From Pseudisothecium myosuroides (taxonomy: Eukaryota > Streptophyta > Bryopsida > Hypnales > Lembophyllaceae): a stretch of 64,000 nucleotides of DNA. A model generated the notes under the pieces. That model worked only from the letters and a program-made list of their open reading frames with translations, made no database searches and was not told the DNA's origin. Location of the stretch: contig OX637287.1 in assembly GCA_951799445.1 (NCBI GenBank), positions 47,955,724 through 48,019,723 on the forward strand, read 5' to 3'. The stretch's first letter is position 1, and each line of letters begins with the position of its first letter. The position numbers and the translations under genes are program-made. Shown piece by piece: positions 57,187-64,000 of this stretch.

Positions 57187-60100
57187 ATGGATTACCAGGT
57201 GTTTCTAGGGCGCCCCCCCGCAGTGGCGCGGGGGCCGCGGGGAGGCTTGCGCATCTTCCGAATTCTGGACCACACCATCTCCATTTTGCCTCTGGGAACG
57301 CCCAATGCAACTCCCACGGAGTACAAGTTTGAGCACATTACGAAAGTCTTGGCTGTGGAGGAAGATCCCACGGAGTTGCGGATCGAGGTCATGGACACCA
57401 CCAAAACAGGGTTTGGAGTGGAGACCATTCGATTGTGCTGCGAGGCTCGAACTTCGTTGCTTACTGCGCTCTTGAACCGCTTGGATGACATGAATGGCAT
57501 TGGTATGTGCATCTGGTATTTGTATTCAGTTTCAACTAGAAACGAGCCTGTTGCGTTGCATTAACACCAAAAAGAGTTCAGTAAGCTGTGCACAAGGTTG
57601 CAAGGCTTCCCAGAGAAGATGTTTGGATGTCATTAGGGTTTAGCAAGAACAAATTTGCATTTAATTTCAACTAGAACGGATCCTGTTGCATGGCAACTAC
57701 ACCAGAAAGGGTTCATTAAGCTGCACGGTTTGACGTCATTAGAGTATAGCAAGAACAAAGTCATGAATGACAGCTGTGCGGAGAAGAACGTGACACAGTT
57801 TGCATGTAATGTAAGAGATGCCTTCTAACTAGCAAGAGAGTTCTCTCTATGGTTGCATTGAAGTTGATTTTCTGTCCATGCTGTGCTAGGGACCGACTTT
57901 GCGGCAATGAAAGACAGTAACCAGAAGGAGGAGCTGGTGGACACCATTCTTCGTGTGCGAAGTGCCTCAATTGTGAAAATGATCAAGTCAGGTCATCGAG
58001 CCGATTCGAAGGTGATTAAAACCTATTTTTTCTTGGATTTGCCATTCAATGAGTCTATACTTTACTACATTGGTATACCCTTTTTACTATTTTTTCTAAA
58101 CCTAAAACAAGTTACTTTGGCTGTAGCTTTTTACTGAAAACGTATTTTTATTCTGTTGACTAACGCCAGTACTAATCATGTTTATGGGATACTACAAACT
58201 TAGCTTGTTCTTAATGAATAGCTGTTGCTTAAAGGAACTTGATCTGCATTGAGACATGGATTAGGGTAAACGGTGTTGCTGGTTGTTGGGATCTCTGAAT
58301 TGCAGTGCATGTTCACCCAATTTGCATTGACTGTGCAAATTAGAATGATTCGCGATGTTATTCAAGGACGGTTCTTGAATCTTTCACCACTAGCGATTGT
58401 ATGATTACTTTTTTGTATGTGTTGATCAATTTGGCATCATCTGTATCACAATTATGACAACGTATGATATGCGTTCTTGGTCTGGTTCTCTACATTTTGA
58501 AAACTTTGTGGTATGTTTTTTTTTGTATTGAGATAGGAATTGGTGGTGCAGATTACAGCGTCGAAGAAGGTAAATTTCCAAGACATAGTGAAGGTTGAAC
58601 ATCTGAGTGATGACGAGGAGATTGTACTCGTCTCTCTTAAATCCCGAACTATTCGGCTATTAGTCAGAGATTCGGCAGGTTTCCTGTCTGCCATTAAGAG
58701 TAATATGAAGGTATGCAACTTTGTACCTAGAAGCTGGCCATGGCTGGTTTCCTTGGTTTCTTTCAGAGAAAGTATCGTTTTTTGCTGGAACAATCATTGA
58801 GGGCATGTGCCGAGTTGTACATTTGGTTTGACATTTAGCCTGAGTTTTTGGAGCTTTTGATGCAGACTCATTTGAAGTGGGATGTTGAAATTGAGAGAAT
58901 AGAAACAGCTGTTATGACCGCCTATTACACCCAACGCTACAAAAAAGTTGTAAGATTATCGCTACTGGTTTTTAGAAATAGGATCATGCTTGGCATTGGA
59001 TTTTGGTTTCTATGAATATTCGAGTTCAACGTCTTGAGTAGGCATTGCCATGAAATTCATGCCGCATTTTTCTTGATTTTTAGATGTTCCTCAACATGCA
59101 GGAGACGTTCCTCGTTAAACATTAGTTGTCGAGAAAAACGGGGTTTTATTTAGAGTCACACAGCTGTCACAAGCTCTTCTCATATTGCCACTGGTGCTCT
59201 CACAGCGTCCTCATATGTTAGGGTCCTTTAATTTCTTAATTTTAGTTTAATTTTAATTTTTCTCTTACTGTTGCTTTTGTGAATGCAGCGAGAATATCCA
59301 GTGCTTTATGAGTTTCAGGCTGTGAAGCCATGTAGATCGCTCAATCAGGAGATAAAGCGAACCTTGAGTATTACTAAGCATCTCCTTATTGAAAGTTCTG
59401 AAAATGACATTATCAACGTTCACAGGTCTCTCTCTTACTTCTCCTCGTTTATCTGGCCCTGCCCGGCATTTTGTAGTTTTAAGTACATATTAATTTTGCA
59501 AGCGTTTTTGCATACGAGGCATGCCTGTTGCATCTCGTTTCTCCTACTGTGTTTCTTGGGCATCACTACATTTCAGGAGAGGCAGGGAGCACCACTTTCA
59601 CTGGTCCCAGTTCACATGGCATGAATAATAAACAAGAGTATCATTTTGATGAATTTTCCAGCAACATTTCTTGGAAGAACTTTCATGTATTCTTTCTTGT
59701 GCCGAATAGGATGTCTATGCCCTAATGACAAAAGGGACTCAATCTATCTTGTTGTTTCTGTAGTGTGGTAGCCGCGTGCTCTGAGAGATGAATGATATAC
59801 TTCCACTTCTAGTTGTTCTCTACTGTGGTCATCCTTAGAGTTCATGATTTAATGTAGCTGTGATTGGAAGGCAGTTGAGTCCTTGTCTATTGCACACTGG
59901 TTAATCCTTGACATTTGGTGTATGCAGCCTAGAGGATTTACTCGGTGTTGTAGCTTGTGAGACAAATGAGAATGAGGTTGTTCTGGAGTTCACATCCTGG
60001 AAAGATTGTCACTTCTTGCTGAAAGACCGGGACGACTTTCTAGCCAGCGTGGCTGATGTTATGGGCATGGAAAAGGGCTCTACTTTCAGCATCCGCTTGG

Positions 60101-63100
60101 AACCATTTCGTTCTTGCACGCTACCGGAGCAACAAAATGCTCTTTATCAGGTCTCTACCGAACTTAATGATGGTACTTTTAACCCCTAAAGAACCTCATG
60201 TCTTTTGAGGAGTTTCGAGTAGGTCATATAGGGGCTTTATTTGTTCAATTTTTAAATTTTCTGTAATAATAGTAATTTTCTGTTCATATTCATGGGTAGA
60301 GTTCATGTGAAATAAAAAGCATTTTCATGTTTGTGTAACACTGCTAAAGCTTTCGTTCTGTTTCAGGTTGAGTGCGAGACATTCTATTTGAATCGTTTTA
60401 TCTCAACTTACAATTCTACCCGGGACGCTTTGGCCTTACACTTGCCTTTGAAGGAGTACGCTGCGAATATTTTGGTACGACTATTGGAACTCAATCTTTG
60501 GAGGAAATTGGGGTGTCTTGTGACCAGTGAAGTTTCACAGTTTTGCTGCTATACTGTTTAAGGATAAGAAAGCTTATCATTTTTAATTTGCAGTGTATGC
60601 TGATATTGAAGAGCACATAATATCCATGTACATATTGTGAATACTAGGTGTAAAAAAGTGTTATCCAAATCTCTACTTATTTGTCGTAATCCATATGCTT
60701 GGTCATGCAGGTAGGGGAGTCACAATGTACTGACACAAAAATTCTCCAAGCTGTTGCTGACACATTGAAGGAAGCCATCGGTAAGGAAATATTTCTCTTC
60801 TTTTTCGATTGTGGAGTAGCTGGTTTGCGTGATGCACCTTTGATGCTTCCAACATACCCGTGTCTTGCGTTTTTGCTGACGAAATAACTGTGTGCATCCA
60901 GAAGTTCTTTGGTGTTTGAACAGTTTTATTGCTTTTCAGATTGATTTAATTTGACTCATCGGTTTCAAATACATGACATTTCTTAGTGAAAGAATTTAAA
61001 TTGCTCAGCTTCAATTTTGAAGGAGCCTATATGTTCGCATGGGACTCTGACAAGATATATGCTGTCATTTTAAAAAATCAGGGAAGTCGAAACCAGATAC
61101 TGTCCGAGCTGCAACATGTTGCATTGTCCTCGTCAGGCTTCTGACATCTAAACATTGCTTTGATGCCATCCGAAGCTTCCCGGAAATTTCCTCAATCTTT
61201 TTCCAGGTATCACATTCTCTGATCATATACAATCTGGCTATGTTCACCTCAATGAATGGCATGTTTGCTTCGCTTGCATAATGTACGAAATACACCACCA
61301 AAAGACTTGTTGAATGAATTTATGATGTGGGCAATTTTTTTTTGAGATTTCTATCTCATTTTGTGGTGGATAATCTTCTATTGCCATATTGCAACTGTTG
61401 ACCTCGGAATATTAATTCTAGTTGGTGCAACGCCTTCAAATCGATCATGCTGCTAAGGTACGTAATCCCGACAGCGTCTCGTACCAAATTGTGCCCCCTA
61501 TCTACACAAACGTAACACTTCATCCCAGGAATTTTGGACAAGTGTTGAGATGGGGGATGCAATTGGGCGGGGGACAATTTTGGGTGTACTTACCTTATCT
61601 GGCCGCTCACAACATCTGAAGGCTTGATTACAGGACTGAAAATATTTCTCAATACTTTCGATTGCAGTGCCTCCATTCCAAAAATCGAATCCTCGAGTAT
61701 CTTGCAACACTTGTCATTCGTTCATCTATCAAACTTGCTGGATCAACTGATGCTGGAATCGCATCGAAGGTAAAGTCCTAGAGAGCTCACAGTTTCTCAC
61801 TTGCGTGAATTGTGGCTCAAAAGTGAAAAGTTTCCTAGTTTCTTAACATGTGATTTACCTTGCTGTTATTTTAATCACAATGCCTCATGCTTTCATCCGA
61901 TTGCTTGCAGCAAGAATTTGGCAACAGGTCGGTGGTGCTGAATGCAGATAATTTATTGCAGTTGGTAACACTGCTCCATGCGCATGCGCTTGTCAAGAAT
62001 AATTCACTTCAGGTTCGCCTCTTTTCGTTAATACTATTTGTAATTCAAGATGAACCCTGAAGTGCCTAAATTTAAAAATAGAAAGTCCACTTGGACGCTA
62101 TTAAATGATCATTGTAACTTACAAAATAAATTTCTAACCTTTCTTGAAGCCTCCTCAACTCCGTAGAGATGTAAGCGTCTACTTTTGGTCATTTGGGCAC
62201 TTAGGGGTTAAAAAAATCTGAATTTTCATGTTGAGTTTGGGAGAACAATGTGACACACTCCACAAGAATGTCGTGGTGGTTTCTCTAAGTGCCTGTGAGA
62301 GATTTCTCTTTATGTGGAGCGTGATGATAGACCAAGCGCTTTATTATGATATGACGCTTGGACCTCTAACGGTGTCTTGTATAGGTGATAGGGATCTTGG
62401 ACGTCTTAACGTTTGCACTGAGCTTCTCACCGGCAGATATAGAATCGGCTCGTCTGTGGCTGAGAGTACATCCCTGCCACTTCCTCTTTACATATATTTT
62501 TGCCTGCAATATTCTCTAGTAGACAATACCCGCACCCCCACACACCCCAGTGGTATTCTCGAAACCCTAGCTGCGTTAAAATTGGCGATGTTCATGTTGA
62601 AAAACTATCTTGAATGGTTTCACAATGTACCTGGAGAAAATGGTGTTACACGTGGCTAGGTTTCCTAGAATACCTCTAGGGGGGTTCTACTACACTTTTG
62701 TGTGCAATTTCTGTGAGCCAAAGTAATTCTAATATGTTTTTTCAGCTGCAAGTTTGAACTTAAAGTTTTGTTTCTCTAACTTATTGAAACAAAATGGGTT
62801 AGTATAAAGTCATGTATGATTTAGTCCTTGATACATTAAATTTTTTTGTTTCAAGTAAAGAGTTTCATGAATACATGAAACATGGTCTAAATTCCAGTGT
62901 AGCCCACAGTAATTGCTCGAAATAGTGTAGGGAATATCAGATCTGCCTATCTTATTATGATCAGTCTTGTGCAATGTGGATAATGTGTCGTATCACATCA
63001 ACTAGGGAATTAAAAGAATTAGATTCTACGGAAATCTGTATGATGTGAAATACGCTTGGAAGCTTTTTCATCCTTACGATTCCTCGTTCAGTATAGAAAT

Positions 63101-63943
63101 TATTTAGACGTTATGACGATCCCTTCGTACTCAAATATGGAGGCGACACAATTAGCTCAAATTGTCATGTTCAACACTTGTTACTGTTGCATTATCTGTC
63201 AGACCTGATACTTGTTTTATGCATATTCAGGCGTATGAGTCGTCTATAATGGCAACTGCAGATCTCCTATGTACATTTTTCAGGTTAACCAGTGACGTCA
63301 TTTACACCAGGTAGGTCATTTCATTTATTCCTTGTTGTTCCAAGCATATTACGTCGTCAGGTTTCATTTACTCTTACAGCTTTTTTTTATCATTAAGGTG
63401 ATCTTTGACCTTCTTTGACCTTCTTTGACTGTTCATTTTTTCGCTGGATCAGACTGTCAATTCTTCTTCAAGCACTTCTCACAATGTCGTCGCCAGTAGT
63501 AGTCAAACATCTTCAAGTACGTACTCTTGCTCCTTTACCGAATTTCGCTTCCTCATGTCCAGTATGTGAGAATTTTTGCATGCTAGAAATCGGTCTGGAG
63601 GATCGGTCCACATTGTAGATCACCATAATCAATCATAAACATTTCATGAGTGGGCAAAATGAAACAAAACTTGGTCCAAAGAATGTCTCATATGACCTAA
63701 TGAAAGCTGCTAAAAGAACAGGAGATGCAATTTGGGCCTTGGCGGTTGAGATCTGTGAAACCTACTGACTATCTCGCTTGAATGCAGAATGTTTGCCTTG
63801 GTCGATGTGTCCTCCTTTTGCACGTAAGTACAGCAATATTCTCGAAGAAGCCACATCTCCGGTTGTTGAGCTGTAGCCAGATCTTTTTCTTGATGAAGGG
63901 AAACCATGAAACAAAGAAGCTGCTTACGTCTGTGTTACCCGAG
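57187..63943 (+). CDS. GRV2: RME-8/DNAJC13/GRV2-family endosomal protein, N-terminal part
   Basis: Large DnaJ protein family acting on endosomes in membrane sorting (GRV2/KAM2 in Arabidopsis, RME-8 in animals). Exons in the window: 57187-57502, 57890-58011, 58552-58710, 58866-58949, 59289-59425, 59928-60150, 60367-60474, 60711-60780, 61082-61206, 61422-61457, 61668-61769, 61911-62012, 63231-63310, 63453-63516, 63788-63943, then donor GTAATG. Phases agree; 628 aa so far. The N-terminus resembles the PH-like repeats of the family: RGGLRIFRILDHTISILPLG with CCEARTSLLTALLNRLDD; VKVEHLSDDEEIVLVSL; RTLSITKHLLIE with CETNENEVVLEF. Helical repeats follow (VLVRLLTSKHCFDAI), and LLTSVLPE near the end fits the family's LPPGLL region. 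The DnaJ domain would lie beyond the window. The start is uncertain because an upstream exon is possible. The protein is clearly diverged from flowering-plant GRV2. Confidence 0.72.
60179..60200. repeat. Solitary TTAA-type terminus in intron 6 of the RME-8-like gene
   Basis: TTAACCCCTAAAGAACCTCA matches the left end of the TTAA family, but no inverted partner is evident nearby. It may be a remnant or a chance match. Confidence 0.35.
61454..61597. mobile_element. TAAGG-type element overlapping a splice donor
   Basis: The right end reads TGGGTGTACTTACCTTA, whose reverse complement is TAAGGTAAGTACACCCA. The left end reads TAAGGTACGTAATCCC. Inner arms also pair (AAATTGTGCCCCC with GGGGGACAATTT; CACTTCATCCC with AGTGTTGAGATGGG). 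It is 144 bp. Its first four bases are the last four of exon 10 of the RME-8-like gene and the next GT is the splice donor. Confidence 0.65.
62051..62211. mobile_element. Short TTAA-type element in intron 12 of the RME-8-like gene
   Basis: The left end TGAACCCTGAAGTGCCTAAA and the reverse complement of the right end, TTAACCCCTAAGTGCCCAAA, match at most positions. It is about 161 bp and lies in the 1.2-kb intron between exons 12 and 13. Confidence 0.7.
62212..63230. other. Remainder of intron 12, nothing recognised
   Basis: Contains an open frame of 143 codons (62228-62659) with no recognisable domain. Skipping it keeps the reading phase between exons 12 and 13, so it is treated as intron. 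Confidence 0.6.
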
Positions 63944-64000
63944 GTAATGTTACAACTTCTGAGGTACCCAGTCACCTATAATTCCTCTAAGCAAATCCAT

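Noticed and set aside
62228..62659. 143-codon open frame
   Set aside because: It lies within intron 12 of the RME-8-like gene; exons 12 and 13 join in phase without it and it has no recognisable domain.

Overview
This window is nuclear DNA of a plant (streptophyte). It is AT-rich, its genes are split by many GT-AG introns, and it carries plant-specific genes: an AUX1/LAX auxin permease and a tryptophan synthase alpha chain with a plastid-type leader. The protein sequences are diverged from the flowering-plant versions, so a seedless plant (bryophyte or lycophyte grade) or a related alga seems likelier than a seed plant. That placement is inference; the species cannot be read from the sequence.

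Four genes are supported, and I traced the exons of each with consistent reading phase. (1) 10876-19165, plus strand: AUX1/LAX-type auxin influx carrier, 8 exons, 481 aa. (2) 28086-31576, minus strand: tryptophan synthase alpha chain, 9 exons, 347 aa, with one GC-AG intron. (3) 41170-51311, plus strand: largest subunit of RNA polymerase III, 28 exons, 1411 aa, with a 15-nt microexon in the trigger-loop region. (4) 57187 to beyond 63943, plus strand: N-terminal part (15 exons, 628 aa) of an RME-8/DNAJC13/GRV2-family endosomal protein that runs out of the window. The genes look functionally unrelated (hormone transport, amino acid synthesis, transcription, endosomal sorting).

The space between and inside genes is dominated by small non-autonomous transposable elements, several of which can be delimited exactly. 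A family with TTAA target sites and termini TTAACCCCTAAA (piggyBac- or Kolobok-like) has about ten copies. Stowaway-like elements have TA target sites. A third family has TAAGGTAA termini; in gene 4 its terminal repeat forms the splice donor. There are two giant foldbacks (33366-34455 and 35141-36368), several other inverted-repeat elements, and a 2-kb-plus direct duplication (1-3430 and 21079-23365) flanking the auxin carrier region. Because some host repeats occur twice, filled and empty insertion sites can be compared within this one window.

No tRNA, rRNA, CRISPR array or intact transposase gene was recognised.
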